Positions 30,490 through 43,345 are shown, numbered from the stretch's first letter. The stretch: DNA of 64,000 nt from Cephalotus follicularis (GCA_001972305.1 BDDD01002949.1:95729-159728); one strand, 5' to 3'. Program-made: numbers and translations. Notes: a model not told the origin generated them from the letters alone.

Positions 30490-32163
30490 TTATAGTCGCC
30501 ACCAAATGCGACCCCTGTAGAGATGGTGTGTATCACACCTTTGGCTGTTGTTCCGCTTCTTGCTCTGGAGCTTCTTCTCTACGCCCCCTTCTTCCCGGGG
30601 AGAATTTCTATCCATATACTTCCTAAAGTGACCTTTACGGATCAGGTTCTCTATCTGATTCTTCAGATGCCTACACTCTTCCGTGTCATGCCCATGATTA
30701 CGGTGGTATCGGCAATATTTGTTTGAGTCCCTCTTGCCTGCCGGGGATCTCAATGGAGATAGCCATTGGATGGGGACTCTGTCCTTCTCCACCACCAGTA
30801 TCTTGGTCCGCGTCTCCAAGAAAAGGGTGAAGTTGTTATTGCTGGGGATTGGTGTTCCCCATTTTGGTGACTCCTCCCTATTGGAGAGTTTGTGTCTCAG
30901 GTCATCCTTTGTCACCTCTGGCCCTGCCTTCCTCTTCTACTTCTTCCCTGGAGCATTTCTTGAGTGCTCCTCTTTCTCCTGATGATCAGACCAGGAGGTC
31001 TTTTGCTTCCTAGCCGCCATCCCTTGCTCTGCATTTACATATTTCTCTACTCTTTTGAGGAGGTCTACCATATCATGGGTTGGCTTCTTCATCAGAGAGA
31101 AGGTGAATGGTGAGTTGTCTCTCAACCTGCTATTCAAAGCTGCCATAGCGAAGAAAGGTTTCAAGTCCTTTACCATCAGAGACTCCTTATTAAATCGAGT
31201 TAGGTAGTCTCTGAGGGATTCATTCTTCCCTTGCACCACGTTGATCAGATGATTTGAATTCTTACTCTGGGTGGTGCTGTTTAGGAACTTGGTGACAAAC
31301 ATCTGGCTGAATTGCTCGAAGTTTGCCACTGATTTGGGGTGCAACGTGGCATACCACGTCTGAGCTGCTCCTGTCAAAGTTTCTGAAAATCCACTGCAGA
31401 TGACCGAATCTAAGGCTTGATGCATGAGCATAATTTGAGTATAGTACCTCACATGTTGTATGGGATCAGAGGACCCATCATATTCTTTGAATGTGGGAAG
31501 TCTGAACCTTCTTGGCATGCGCTCCCTCAGTATTTCTGGAGCGAAGAGAGTGTAGTTTAAATTCCTCATCTCTAACAGGTACCCCCTAGTCTGCTTGGTT
31601 CCTCTGAGCCTCATCTCCATCTTTGCAAACCTCTTGTTCATGGTCTGCTCAATATCCTCTAGGTTCCTAGTCTTGCTAGAGACCTGAGATGGCCCTGGTC
31701 TGACCGAGTAGTCCGACCTACTCCTCAATCGTGACTCAGTCCTACGAGAAGCATAGGAACGTGCAAGAGGCTCCTCTGCAGTTGCTGAATAGTCCTAGTA
31801 GTCCTCTTCCATTGGATTCTGCTCGGGTAGGTCCTGCTGGGAATCATAATTGTAGTCCCTAGCGCTGCAGGACTCTGCTCGCAGAGATGTATCAATCTCT
31901 GCCCACCTTGGAGGGCACGTGGCCCTCCTTTACGGGTTTTGCCTAGCCTCTTGAGGCTATTGTAGTGTTAGGGTTGGTCTGCTTGGTCCAGCTTGATCTT
32001 GGGGGGCTGGTTGGCTTGGTTCAGCCTAATTTTGGCTAAAAAAGTTTTTTGCCAGCAAGGTTGTGAGTCTCCCCATTTCTTGGAAGAGCTGGTTGAACTG
32101 CTCTCTAGTGAGAGTAGCTTGTCCGGGAGCGGTAGCAGGATTGATGGTTCTTCTCGGAAGCAT
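30490..32163 (-). pseudogene. Gypsy-2 gag
   Basis: Probable ATG at 32163 (MLPRRTIN). The N-terminal part is shifted out of frame near 32050. The main frame 30937-31728 holds the coiled coil (FAKMEMRLRGTKQTRG), the gag core (RRFRLPTFKEYDGSSDPIQH ... FVTKFLNSTTQSKNS ... ESLRDYLTRFNKES) and a basic tail. After a stop at 30937-30939 the same frame continues to 30490 with the zinc-knuckle-like [16 protein letters not shown]. Length is about normal for Tat gag. Confidence 0.88.
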
Positions 32164-32190
32164 TGTCGAATTGATTGAAACAAATTACGT

Positions 32191-32210
32191 CATTTCCCAC
32201 AAACGGCCAA
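32191..32210 (-). promoter_or_regulatory. Primer-binding site of Gypsy-2
   Basis: Minus strand TTGGCCGTTTGTGGGAAATG, four bases from the LTR end as in Gypsy-1, and alignable with TTGGCGCCATCTGTGAGA there. The tRNA used is uncertain. Confidence 0.6.
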
Positions 32211-32214
32211 TAAT

Positions 32215-32692
32215 TGATTCTGAAATCAACTATACAACAGTCCTCCACATGTGAAGGTTTAATTTGCTGAAGGAAACGCGTTGAATGCTTCGGAGAAGGC
32301 GTTGGATTTGTGTTCTTTGGTATTCTAGTTTTCCCTACACACAAAGAGAGCAATCTATCAAAAATCCAGGAGTTTTTACTCTCGGGGACCCTCCAATGCT
32401 TAAGTCAGTTGTTGTGCAGAGAAAACTATAAGCTCAAATGGCAATTTGATCGACCATCCCTCAGTCTTTTTTGGGAGTATTTATAGACATATCTGGCTAT
32501 AACGTGTGCTAGCATCATGGTGGAGTTATTGGTCCCTTGGAAATGGCCGAGATTTCAGGCCATTTCTTCATTGTGGGTGTAGGCATTTACTCCCCTATTA
32601 TGACCACGTACTTCGTCATTTTTTACCCGTGATTGTGGATAATGATGGACACGTGTCAGTGTCTTAATAATAGATGAATTTTTCTCATATCA
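32215..32692 (-). repeat. 5' LTR of Gypsy-2 (478 bp)
   Basis: Minus strand starts TGATATGAGAAAAATTC and ends AGAATCA. Matches 20781-21249 throughout. Confidence 0.92.
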
Positions 32693-33353
32693 TTTTTAAA
32701 ACTCTGACTGAACTTTAATCTAAAGAGGGGCTTGGATTCGGTCTGACTGAACGGCGTGATCGATCAGACAATTATACTTAAACGAATAATTTTTTTTTAA
32801 TTTTCTAGTGATTCGACCAGTCCAATCTCGAATTTGAATAGTCTAACTCGAATTAATAAAAAAAATTAAAAAAAATCGGAACGACCGACGGTCTAAGTCC
32901 GGTTCAAACCTATCAGACTGGCCGGTCCTGTTCGATTTTTAAAACAGTCGTATAAAACTTGACAATTTTGTATTTTGATTTTTTTTAAAAAGGCCTTTTA
33001 AATAGTCTAATAGAAATAATTTTAGTTGGTTTTTTAATAGAAAATTATGAATGTGTTTAAATCATCAATATTGAGAAGTGTTTTTTCAAACGAAATTTAT
33101 CACATTAATCCTTGATAATTCAAGTGTTATATTATATAGATAATTGAGGTATTGTATGAAAAATGAAAGGGCATTCATGAAACAAAAACAATAAAAATAA
33201 TTATTAAAAGCTTAAATAAATTTAGTAATATAACTTAAAACTCTTATGATATTAAGTTTTAGTTTTTGATTAAAAACTGAAAATATAGCTATAATTTGTT
33301 TTTTGGCCCGAAAATTTGGGCCCAAAAGCCTTAGTAAACAATCATAAATAATT
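32693..33353. other. AT-rich spacer, no gene seen
   Basis: A/T-rich sequence with a CCGGTTC/GACCGG-rich patch at about 32880-32940. No coding pattern and no clear terminal inverted repeats. Probably host intergenic DNA or an old degenerate repeat. Confidence 0.6.
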
Positions 33354-33594
33354 GATTTATGTTATAAACTTATAAGATTAACTAACAAATGAAGATTGTA
33401 CTATAAAAAATAAGAGAGAAAGTAAGATAGAATGAGAGATTATCTTATTATGAGTTCTCTTTTCTTCATAACAATACATACATATTTATAGGAGTTTAGG
33501 GTTGTTGGAATAGGATTATAGTTGTTGCAATAGAATTAGTATTGTTGTAATAGTAAGGATTGGTAGAATACTAATGAATAATTATTTTCCAACA
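33354..33594 (-). repeat. 3' LTR of Copia-3 (left limit uncertain)
   Basis: The right end is clear: minus strand TGTTGGAAAATAATTATTC follows the polypurine tract AAATTCAAGGGAGAT at 33595-33609. The left end is placed at TGATTTATG (33354) because it ends in CA on the minus strand; no second copy is available to confirm this. A TATA box CTATAAATATG is on the minus strand at about 33483-33493. Confidence 0.6.
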
Positions 33595-33739
33595 ATCTCC
33601 CTTGAATTTCTATTCTACATCACTATGACTGCCTCGTTAAAACCTTACTAAAAAAAACCCATTGGGATAAAAACTTTTGCGAAGGAAAAAGAATACAGTC
33701 TCCCCCCGAAACAAAAACTCTTTAAGTTCGTGTACTGTA

Positions 33740-34412
33740 TTAATGAAGATCTTTAAGCTGATGTATCCCCATATCATGTCTGAGCTTCTTGAATGTAGTA
33801 CTTGGATAGCCTTTGTAAATAAATCAGCTAAATTGTCACTTCATCGAATTTGTTGTACATCAATATCACCATTTTCTTTTGAAGCTCAAGGGTATAAAAG
33901 AATTTTGATGAAATATGTTTCGTTCGATCACCCTTGATATTTCCCCCTCTGAGTTGTGTGATACAAACAGTATTATCTTCATACATTACAGTGAGATTAT
34001 TTCTAATCGAGAATAGTCCACATGATTCTTGTATATGTTGAATAATTGATCTCAACCATATACATTCTTGGCTTGCTTCATGAATTGCAAAGATCTCTGA
34101 ATGATTCGAAAAAGTTGTTATCATTGTCTGTTTTGTTGATCGCCATGATATAGCAGTGTCACAAAAGGTAAAGACATAACTGGTTTGTGATCTTGCTTTA
34201 TGTGGATCAGACAAGTATCCCACGTCAACATATCCAATCAATATTGATTTTGTTCCTCTCAGATAAAATAGACCCATATCGGTGCTTCCACGAAAATAGC
34301 GTATAATGTATTTAATCCCATTCCAGTGCCTTCTTGTTGGTGTAGAGCTATATCTTGCTAACAAATTAACAGAAAATGCAATATCAGGTCTTATGCAATT
34401 TGCGAGATACAA
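33740..34412 (-). pseudogene. Copia-3 RNase H
   Basis: MYLANCIRPDIAFSVNLLAR, then GYVDVGYLSDPHKARSQTSYV, AISWRSTKQTM, SNHSEIFAIHEASQECIWLRS and VMYEDNTVCITQLRGG: the normal copia RNase H blocks, with the active Asp and Glu kept. The open frame runs to 33828, and the frame then continues with stops to about 33740. Confidence 0.85.
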
Positions 34413-35560
34413 TAGTGCTCCAATTGTGCTAAGATAAGGGATTTCAGGTTCGGGGATTTCTTCCCCTTCTTCTTGCGGACGAAATGGATCATTCTTGACA
34501 TCAAGTGATCAGACGACCATTTGAGATCTTAAAGGATAAGCTTTGTCTATGTTGAATCAACTAAGAACCTTTTTCGTGTAGGTGGATTGATGGGTGAAGA
34601 TCACAGATGATATGTGCTTCACCTATATACCAAGACAAAATTTTGTTTTTCCAAGATCTTTCATTTCAAACTCATATTTTAAATATGTAGCAGTTTTTGT
34701 AAGTTTTTTAGAAGGACTCACGAGATTTAAGTCATCAACATATACTGTAATGATAGAAAATCTATCATTATATTTTTTAATAAATATACATGGACATATT
34801 TGATCGTTTGTATACGTCTCCTTATTCAAATAGTCATTTAGTCGATTGTACCACATTTAATCAGATTGTTTCAATCCATAAAACGAACGTTGCAACTTAA
34901 TTGAATATATGTGGCGAGATTTATTCGGTTCAGGAACCTTAAATCCATTAGGAATTCTCATATATATGTCACTATCAAATGGCCCTATAAGTATGTTGTT
35001 ACTACGTCCATAAGACGAGTTTCAAGGCCTTTCGAAACAGTTATACTGATTAGGAATCAAAAAGTGATTCCATCAATAACTGGAGAATATCTTTCCTCGT
35101 AATCAATATCTGATCTCTGTGAGAACCCTTGAGTTACAAGTCTTACTTTGTATGCCACAATTTCATTTTTTTCATTTCGTTTTTGAACAAATATCCATTT
35201 AAATCCAAAATGGGTTATACTGTTTGGTGTTTGAATTATTGGTCCAAATACTTCTCTTTTGGATAAAGATTGCAACTCTACTTGCATTGTATCTTTCCAT
35301 TTTGGCCAATCATTTCTTTGTTGACATTGTTCAACACTTTGTGGTTCGGGATCCATATAAGGATTTGTAATATCCAATGCAACGACAAAGACAAACTTAT
35401 CATTAACTATAATATCATATCGATTCCATATTTGTTCATTATATGCATAATTAATCGAGACTTCTTGATTTTGAAATCCCACAGCCTCTTCAGGGCTTTG
35501 TACTCTCTCTGAAATCAACGTGGGTTCTGAAAATAACACATTCTCTTGTGTTAATGTTAT
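34413..35560 (-). pseudogene. Copia-3 reverse transcriptase
   Basis: N-terminal RT in 35057-35539 (DWPKWKDTMQVELQSL, FGFKWIFVQKRNEKNEIV, YKVRLVTQGFSQR). The middle (34860-35056) is riddled with stops. The C-terminal part at 34623-34856 has VYVDDLNLVSPSKKL and FEMKDLGKTKFCLG. YVDD is intact. The first catalytic Asp region falls in the decayed middle. Confidence 0.82.
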
Positions 35561-35788
35561 TTCAGGGTTTTGTATACCACCGTTATTTGCCTTTTGTTTT
35601 CGTGGTACAATATCTTTAGCACCAATTAGTCTACCGCGTTTCCACTATGGTCTAGATTTTAAAATATTAATTGAGCTTTCACTAGCATTAGGTATATCAA
35701 TTCTTTATGGAGCATTCACTGCTGGTATATAAGATTTTACTACTTTTCGAGCATCATTAAATGCGTCTGGCATTTGATTAGCAATATT

Positions 35789-36830
35789 TTACAAATTAAT
35801 GATCATTTGAACTTGTAGTTCACATTTATTTGTACGTGGATCAAAATTATGTAATCTTGATGCTTTCCATAAATTTTCATTTTCATTTTTTGATAAAATC
35901 TTGTTTCCCCATAACAGTGGGAAAATCAATTCATCAAAGTGATAGTCTGCATAACGTGTAGTAAAAATGTCACATGTTAATGGTTTAAGATAGATTATAA
36001 TAGATGAAAAATCAAATCCCACATAAACGCCAAGTCTGCGTTGTGGTCCCATCTTACTCCATTGATGAGGTGCAATAGGGACATATACTGCATATCTAGA
36101 CACTCTTAAATGTGATATATTTGGTTCTTGACCAAGAACAAGCTGCAATGGAGAATATTTATGATATGTAGTCAGTCTTATAAGTATAAAAGCCTCAACA
36201 TGCAATATCGCATGTCCCCAAGTTGAAATGGGTAACTTTGACCTCATCACTAAAGGACGAGTAATCAATTGAAGTCTGTTGATAAGAGATTCAGCTAATC
36301 CATTTTGGGTGTGTACGTGAGGAACATGATGTTCAATAGCAATTCCTATTGTCATACAATATTCATCAAATGCTTTAGAACAAAATTCAGCTGCATTATC
36401 TAGCCGAACAGACTTTATAGGATGATCTGAAAATTGTGCTCGTAATTTATTTATTTGAGTAAATAGTTTCGCAAATGCAACATTGCGAGTTAAAAGTAAG
36501 CATACATGTGACCATCTTGTTGATGCATCTATTAAGACTATGAATACCAGAATGGATCAGATTGTGGATTAATCGGTCCATAAATATCTCATTGAATTAT
36601 CTTTAAAAATTTTGGAGATTCTACAATCACTTTTGTTGTAGATGGTCTTATAATAAGTTTTCCTTGCGAACAAGCAACGCAATAGTTCTCATTATTCAAT
36701 AGCATTTTCTGGTTTTTAAGTGGACGACCATATGAACTTTCAATGATTTGCGCATCATTGTGACACCTGGGTGGCCTAGCCGTTCATGCCAAAGTATGAA
36801 CCTTTTTAAGTCTATGACTTTTGAACCCAC
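35789..36830 (-). pseudogene. Copia-3 integrase
   Basis: The best frame, 35789-36355, holds the C-terminal half: HHVPHVHTQNGLAESLINR with the catalytic Glu, then LPISTWGHAILH, LVLGQEPNISHLR and LGVYVGFDFSSII. The N-terminal half (36360-36830), with the pre-integrase HHCC and catalytic Asp regions, is present but broken by stops. Confidence 0.8.
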
Positions 36831-37020
36831 AACATTATGAGATTCGATTGCTCTAATTTTCATAATGTATAACCTAGAAGAAAGTTCAGAGAGTTTCTCC
36901 AGTATTTGCTTTTGGCCGAAAGCATTACTAATGATATAAATATATTATTTACCATTTTCATTTGTAGTTTTAATATGATAACCATTAAGGCAAATATCTT
37001 TTAAACTAAGCAAGTTTCTT

Positions 37021-37572
37021 CTAGACTTTGTAGAATATAAAACATCTGTGATGCGGATTTGTTCTATTTGATAACACAAAGCTAGTCATCCCGAAAATTG
37101 TTCTGACATTAGCCTTTATTATTGTTAAATGTGAAAAATATTTTTCATTATAGAGTATTGTGTGTGTTGTTACATTGTCGGTTATGCATATATCTCCAAT
37201 ATTCATTGTATGATGATCTATAAATAAAAAACACACATCTTATTAATAAATATAACTATGTTATCTTTATTACTTCATAAGTACTTTATTCAAAAGTGAT
37301 AAATATTAAAACAATGGCATCTAACATCAACCGAGATGGAAGTTTTCATCGGTAATCACTTGGTCCATTTTCCCATTTGGATAAGTTAAGAAATCAGCAA
37401 TGTCCAAATGGGTTGTACCCATTGAAACAAAGTCTGATTGTGTAGTTTCCAAAGGATCACAATGACTAATAAAATTTGTTTCAATTTGTTTACCTTTCTC
37501 TTTTAGAGAAGCTTGGTACAAGTTAACCCAATACTTCACTGTGTGATAAGCACGGTACCAATGACCTTCCAT
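37021..37572 (-). pseudogene. Copia-3 protease and end of gag
   Basis: MEGHWYRAYHT is the second half of a zinc knuckle whose last Cys is replaced by Tyr. It is followed by VNLYQASLKEKGKQIET and DIADFL. A separate frame (37021-37236) has IGDICITDNVTTHTI, the protease active-site region with Asp-Ser/Thr changed to DNV. Both marks point to loss of function. Confidence 0.75.
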
Positions 37573-38380
37573 TCCACATTGGTTGTGATTCCCCTTTTTA
37601 CTTTAGGTTTGTCCAGCATTACTGGATTGTCCAAAATTGCGTCACTTTTAATGTTGTTTTGTATCAGAATTTTGCCATTTCATGCTATTATTATTACGTG
37701 ACCTCAAAAAATTTTGATTTCTTCCTTTCCCATATCCTTGTCCATTGCCTTTTCCTCGTACTCCAAAATAAGATGAAGTTACATTTACTTCTGGTATAGA
37801 AGCTGAATCAGTCGGACGACTGCTATGATTTTACAGGAGTAATTCATTATTTTGCTTCGCAATAAGAATAGATCCAATTAATTCACGATATTTCTTGAAC
37901 CCGTGCAACATATAATGTTATTGCAGTAATAATTAGATGCATAAAATGTTCGATATGTTTTATCTAACAACATAACTTCAGTAATAACTTCACCACACAT
38001 CTTTAGTTGTGATACAATTTTAAACAACGTGGAATTATATTTCGAAACTGTTTTAAAATCTTGAAATCATAGTTGTGACCAATCATTCAATGTCTTTGGC
38101 AGTACAACAGCTTTCAAATGCTTAAACCTATCATTTAGGTTTTGCCACAGTTCAAGTGGATTCTCAAAAGTTAGATATGCATATTTCAGGCCATCATCAA
38201 TGTGATGCCTTAAGAAAATCAGTGCAATAACGCGTTCCTCATTTGATGCTGCATTTTCTACATAATTGTGTGCCTTAATTTCTTAGCACTCAAATGCAGT
38301 TTCACATCAAGTACCCAAGATAGATAATTCTTTCCAAAAATATCAAGAGCAATGAATTTCCAATTTTCAATGTTTGCCAT
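37573..38380 (-). pseudogene. Copia-3 gag
   Basis: ATG at 38380. Translation starts MANIENWKFIALDIFGKN and continues YLSWVLDVKLHLSAK, IFLRHHIDDGLKYAYLT and WQNLNDRFKHLKAVVLP, all characteristic of copia gag. It is interrupted repeatedly from about residue 40 on. No open frame longer than about 60 codons is left. Confidence 0.75.
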
Positions 38381-39087
38381 TTTTTGCACTGAATCAAAAG
38401 ATAAAATGAATGTCATTTAAGCATAGTAAACAAATAAAGTTTACTACAATAAAAAAAATTGAGACCTCATTGGTGCAATCACAGGTTACGTTCACTTTTC
38501 CCCCAATTTAATCAGAGCTAAGGCCACTTGAGCATAATGGGGCTTGCTGAACTAGAATGTCAGACCTTAATTATGAATGAGCGGCTTCCTACCACTAAGT
38601 CACCACCTCAAGTGGTGATAATAGTTTGCAAGAATAAATATATATAGATATATGATAATATCCTTACTGACATTGTTAACTGGACCAAATATTAGATAAT
38701 TGTAATAAATAAAATTGATCATAAAGCAAACAATGTATATATATAAAACAGTAAATGGGTTCTCACTTATGCATTGTGAGGTGGTACCGTTAGATATTAA
38801 ACATATAGGTTTCCACTAAGTCTCGTGCAATTCCAGTAGATAAATGATACCTCAAGAACAGTAAATCACAAAAAAGGTTCACACCACGTATGTGTTAATC
38901 CGCACATATAAGAATTATACTAAAATAATAATAGAGACATACGTTTTAATACGTCATCAGTAAACCGCACAAATGATAGAACCACGAAACTTTATTTTAC
39001 ATATATATATATATATATATATACGTTTCCACACATAGGCGGTACTCCGATCAAATTGGTGAAACAATCAATCTTTGTTATTATATA
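38381..39087 (-). other. Presumed leader of Copia-3
   Basis: Non-coding sequence between Copia-3 gag and the Gypsy-3 LTR, with a (TA)n run at 39001-39023. I see no tRNA-complementary primer-binding site, so the leader is probably interrupted before it. Confidence 0.5.
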
Positions 39088-41757
39088 TGTGACGACCCGT
39101 CCCTCAAGATAGCCACCTCGAACGAATTGTCCAGCAGGAAGGAGGAATTTCCCATCTCCTCTAAGCCAAAAGCGCCATGCAAAACACGCCAAAACAGCGC
39201 CAAGACGCAAGGCAGAGAAGAAACAAACAAGAAATGGCATAACTGTAAATAAACCTTACATTTAAAACCATTTCAAAACACACCGTTTAACTAAAGGAAC
39301 TCAACAACAGAGCCAAACGCACCGTTCCACTAAAGGAACATAACAACCACTGCCCAAACGCACCGTTCCACTAAATGGGCGTGCCAGGGGAGGGAACCGG
39401 GGCAGAGAACGTAAAACTACATCTCGCCAGGGGTCCCGGGCAGGGGATGCCACATCACACAACAAAACACGACAAACACAAGGCAGACCTGCACCTCCAT
39501 CCTAAGACATGCCTTCCTCGGACGAGCTGTCCTCGGGCATGTCCTCATTGGACGACTGACCACGAACATGTCCTCCCCGGGCATGCCTCCCCAGGCATAA
39601 CCTCCCTGGGCATGTCCTCCCTGGACAACACGTTCTCCTCGGACGTCTACTCGGACAGAGCCCGCCGACAAAGCCAGACCACAACATAAACCATCCCAGC
39701 ACTAACCCTGAGGTCAGGACACGAACTCCACAGGTCGACCCCCACCCCAGGGAGATCCCCCAACCTGCCCGACCTCGGGTAACCTTCTCGATAAACAACA
39801 TTAGAAAGTAACATAACGTTTCAAATAAAAACAAAATTTTCCCAACATTAAACACAACAAATCATCAAGAGAACACATCATATTAACATTTCAAAAGAAT
39901 ATATATCAAGTTCACAAAATATCATCCCCTGTCCGCAAGCCAGGGAACATACAACAAAAGAATAAAAACCCATATGCCCCCATGAATGCATGCAAGGACG
40001 AGCCCGTGAAGCCAGCAGCTCTGCACATCCCCGCAAACTACCTTGTGAACCCACAAGACTACCCTGGCAGCCATAACAGCTTCCTCTGCAAAACAACTGG
40101 GAGGGGATTAGTCCAAATGACTAGTGAGCAATAACAAGCATTCTCCAGAGCATCCATAACCACTGGACGCACAAGGAAAAGAAATATATGAACAAGCCCC
40201 ACTGGGCAAAATAGAACAAGTCAGGGGATAAAAAAAGGAACACAAACTCAGCAATATCACAAGGCTCCACTCCTCAAAGTCTGCCAAAGGAAAAGAGAGT
40301 CAAATATCAATAAGTTGAACATTCCAACAAATGATAACATCACAAGTAAAACAACTGTGCCCAAGATAAACAAGAGAAGAGGAACAACACCACAATATCC
40401 CGTGGTCAGCCGCCATACCAGGCAAAACATATGCATCAACTGCCTTACCAGGCAAAACACATACATCTATCTAGGCCTCGCCTGCTAGAATCTATCCGGA
40501 CCTCGTCCGCTAGTATCTATCCAGGCCTTGCCCGCTATCCACCATAGTATCCGTGGTCTGCCGCCATACCAGGCCAAACCCATACTCACACACCATCTAT
40601 CCGGGCCTTGCCCGCTATCCACCACAGTATCCGTGGTCTGCCGCCATACCAGGCCAAACCCATACTCACACACCACCTATCCGGGCCTTGTCCGCTAGAA
40701 TCTATCCGGACCTCGTCTGCTAGTATCTATCCGGGCCTTGCCCGCTAACCCCGGCCAAATGGAAAGGAACGAAGCACTCCCCTGCACTCAACGCAACATA
40801 CTATCATAGACAATAGTATACTGCAGATCCAAGTATGGAACCCGGGGGCAGTTCCCCAAAGCATCCCATCATAGACAATGAGAATACTAAGGATAGTTGG
40901 TTCTCGGACGTACCCTTTACCACCGACCGAACTCATGCATCCCATACGCATATCCCAGTGCATCCCACATATAAGGGGAACCAAGAACAAAAGGAGAGAT
41001 CGTCTGACACAAACAACAACAGTCAGAGGAACAACATATATCAAAACCAAGAACCACCCGAGCACTCAAGCTTTGCCAAGAACAGGATAACAACATGAAC
41101 AAGGGTAACAGGGATCCAAATCCCACAGAAAATGTTAAAACAGAGGATACCAACAGGCACACGAGATATCAAGTAAATGAAGGAAGAGAATGTTCCACTC
41201 AAAAATCGCCTCAAACTACCGTCGACCAACCCCAAGATGCTCTGTCACAGCAAAAGGTTCCTCATCTGCAAACTAACATATATCAGATCAAGAAGAAGAC
41301 ATAACATATGCATGAATAGAAAACACAACCAGCCAAACCAGGCTATCATCCTCCTCCTCGATCCTAACGCAACGTGCCACCACATGACACAAACCAGGGA
41401 AGAGGAGAGCTCACCTTCACAGCTCAAAAGCAAAGAGAGCAACCAAAACGCTCACGGAATAAGGGAAAGAATAAGAAGAACCCAGCTCTTTCTCTCACTT
41501 CTGACTCCTCTCTCTCAAGCCGAACTCCACTTACTAAGAAGGCTCTGCCAGCCCACTTAACAACTTCCATAACTTATCCCAACATAACCTTGGGAACAAC
41601 AAGCTTCCTCAAGAAGCTAACCATTAAATCAATATAATAACCCAAACCAACCATGTCCACATGTCTAAAATACTTACCACAAATTCCACTTAAACCCTTT
41701 CCATGCCAACAAGGCCTAAATTTATAATCCTAAAAAAAACAGGTATGGGGTATTACA
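39088..41757 (-). repeat. 3' LTR of Gypsy-3 (2670 bp, GC-rich, with internal repeats)
   Basis: The left end TGTGACGACCCGTCCCTCA is repeated at 43347. Contains a GC-rich region of degenerate CCTCCCCGGGCATG-type repeats (39500-39660), an 80-bp tandem repeat and many open but meaningless frames. The right end TATTACA abuts the polypurine tract (41758-41770, minus strand ATGGTAGGGAGGA). Confidence 0.93.
40470..40760. repeat. Tandem repeats in the Gypsy-3 LTR (80-bp and about 26-bp units)
   Basis: Two adjacent 80-bp units (40517-40596, 40597-40676) share CTATCCGGGCCTTGCCCGCT as their first bases. They are flanked on both sides by shorter copies of the same start (CTATCCGGACCTCGTCCGCTAG). The Copia-1-family solo LTR inserted into this repeat in the other LTR (61417). 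Confidence 0.9.
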
Positions 41758-41790
41758 TCCTCCCTACCATAGGAATTTTGTCCCCAAAAT

Positions 41791-43187
41791 TTAAAACACA
41801 AGTGGAACATGATCCGAAGAAACAAACTTACCTTCATCCTCAACAGGAGTGGTAAGGCCTGTACCTGTCTTCAAATTGTACACCCTTGTAGTGGCCATAG
41901 GTCTTCCAGGTGGTCTACTACTACCAGCTCCCCAACCAGAGGCTTGCCTAGCAGCCCCTCCACTACCCTATGCTCCCAACTGATTGGTACTCTGCGCTGG
42001 TTCTCTGTCCGTCGACTGTACATCCGAGGATGCAAAACCTTGTGTCCCCGTTGCACCCTGCTACCTCAACGGACATCGATTCCTCAAATGCCCGGTTTGA
42101 CCACAATGGTAACAAGAACGTGTCTCCACTCCACACTCACCAACATGGTGTCGACCATACTGCTGACAACGTAAAGGTGACAAAAAATTGCTGCACTCTC
42201 CATCTCAGGAGTTCTATGAGAAAAACTAGGGACCATAGCCTGAGTCCGCTGCTAGGGTGATCCTCCCCAAGTCCCCTTACCTACTGGTCCACTGGCAGAC
42301 AAAGATCTCCTCATTCTCTGATTCTTGGAGGAACTCTCCTCCACTTCAAGATTCGAAGTAGATCATTTCTGTCCTCGGTCCTGTCTGCTCCTCTGCTCAT
42401 TTACGCTTAGCTCGACCCTCATGGCTGACTCCACTAGATTACCAAAAACATTCCACTCAATGGTTGCTATAGAATGCTGTATCTCCGGCCTCAAACCATC
42501 CAAAAACCTTTGGCACCTCTCCTCCTGGTTATCCACCAAGGCAGGAGCATAATGAAACAACTCCAAAAACTTATGCTCATACTGTGTCACCGACATAGAA
42601 CCCTGATACAAACGCAAGAACTCCTTCCTCCTATCCTGGACATAGGTACGAGGGAGAAAATACTGATGGAACTCCTTCTTGAACAAAGCCCAGGTGATCT
42701 CCAAAGGATCCTCACAACTAGCACTCAAAGCTTCCCACCAACGCAAGGCTCCTTGCTCCAACAAAAAGGATGCATTGCCCACCCGCTGGTCCATGGATAT
42801 ATCAATCCTTTCAAATATCTGCTCCAAGCGGTGTAGCCAAGTCTCTACATCAGCGGGGTTCCCAGATCCTTCAAAAACAATAGCTCCAAGGTGCTGGATA
42901 TGCTCAAGTGGCAGAGTTTGAGGTTTAAGTGCCCCAACGATTTAAGCCCAAATGGTAAAAGCCTGTAACAACTCAGACTGACTTCCTGCAACAACCACAG
43001 GAGGTACTTGAGCAGTAGACTGCCCAGCATGATCCTTGACCTCTGCCGGTCTGCTTTCCCTGGCCTCAACCCCAGGATTTGCCTCCACGTCCGGCTGAAC
43101 ATTTTGTGGTTCCTAATCCCCAACTGGCCTGGAGGTTGCTCTGCCCCCAATCCGGCCACGACCTCTGTTGCCACTACGGCGTATCAT
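41791..43187 (-). pseudogene. Gypsy-3 gag
   Basis: Start at 43187 (MIRRSGNRGRGRIGG), Arg/Gly-rich N-terminus. The retrotransposon-gag core is open at 42363-42827: LEQIFERIDISMDQRVGNAS, LEQGALRWWEAL, WALFKKEFHQYFLPRTYVQ and YEHKFLELFHYAPAL. After a frameshift between 42363 and 42180 come a degenerate knuckle and a good zinc knuckle CYHCGQTGHLRNRC at about 42067-42108. It ends MATTRVYNLKTGTG...LVF with stop at 41791. At least four stops are present. Protease and everything after are absent. Confidence 0.88.
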
Positions 43188-43330
43188 CCTTCACACATAA
43201 GGCAAGAAACCACCGTAACCACACGTTTTATATGTATTCCATGCATGAAATTCAAAATCCAACATATAAAACCCCAGAAAGTATCAACACACCACAAAAA
43301 GGAAAAACATGCACTAGAACCAAAAACCGG

Positions 43331-43345
43331 TCTCACTGATACCAA
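43331..43345 (-). promoter_or_regulatory. Primer-binding site of Gypsy-3
   Basis: Minus strand TTGGTATCAGTGAGA, one base from the 5' LTR. It shares TGGTATCA with the initiator-Met site and then differs, so it is a variant Met-type site or another tRNA. Confidence 0.7.

Larger units (their letters stand above)
20781..32692 (-). mobile_element. Gypsy-2: Tat-type Ty3/gypsy LTR retrotransposon with antisense gene
   Basis: Same architecture and orientation as Gypsy-1 but clearly a different family (LTRs 469 and 478 bp, coding sequence well diverged). LTRs at 20781-21249 and 32215-32692; flanks TTTGT (20776-20780) and TTTTT (32693-32697) may be a target duplication with one change. Contains gag, protease, RT, RNase H, second RNase H, integrase, hairpin array and antisense gene. 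A solo LTR of another element interrupts it at 28363-29839. Many stops and frameshifts. Confidence 0.93.
33354..39087 (-). mobile_element. Copia-3: degenerate Ty1/copia element, 5' end displaced by Gypsy-3
   Basis: Minus strand, left end a short LTR, then RNase H, RT, integrase, protease and gag in order. The leader runs into the left end of Gypsy-3 at 39088, so the 5' LTR should lie to the right of Gypsy-3, outside the window. Every coding domain is recognisable but full of stops and frameshifts, making this one of the older layers. The CIxDxxTTHTI protease pattern and the DLNLV after YVD point to the Ivana/Oryco-like side of copia, with low certainty. Confidence 0.8.

Noticed and set aside
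32705..32960. CCGGTTC/GACCGG-rich patch that might be a MITE
   Set aside because: I could not find paired terminal inverted repeats or a target duplication.
39375..41560. Many open frames on both strands in the GC-rich Gypsy-3 LTR
   Set aside because: GC-rich tandem repeats make stop-poor frames; there is no start context, domain or conservation between the two LTR copies.
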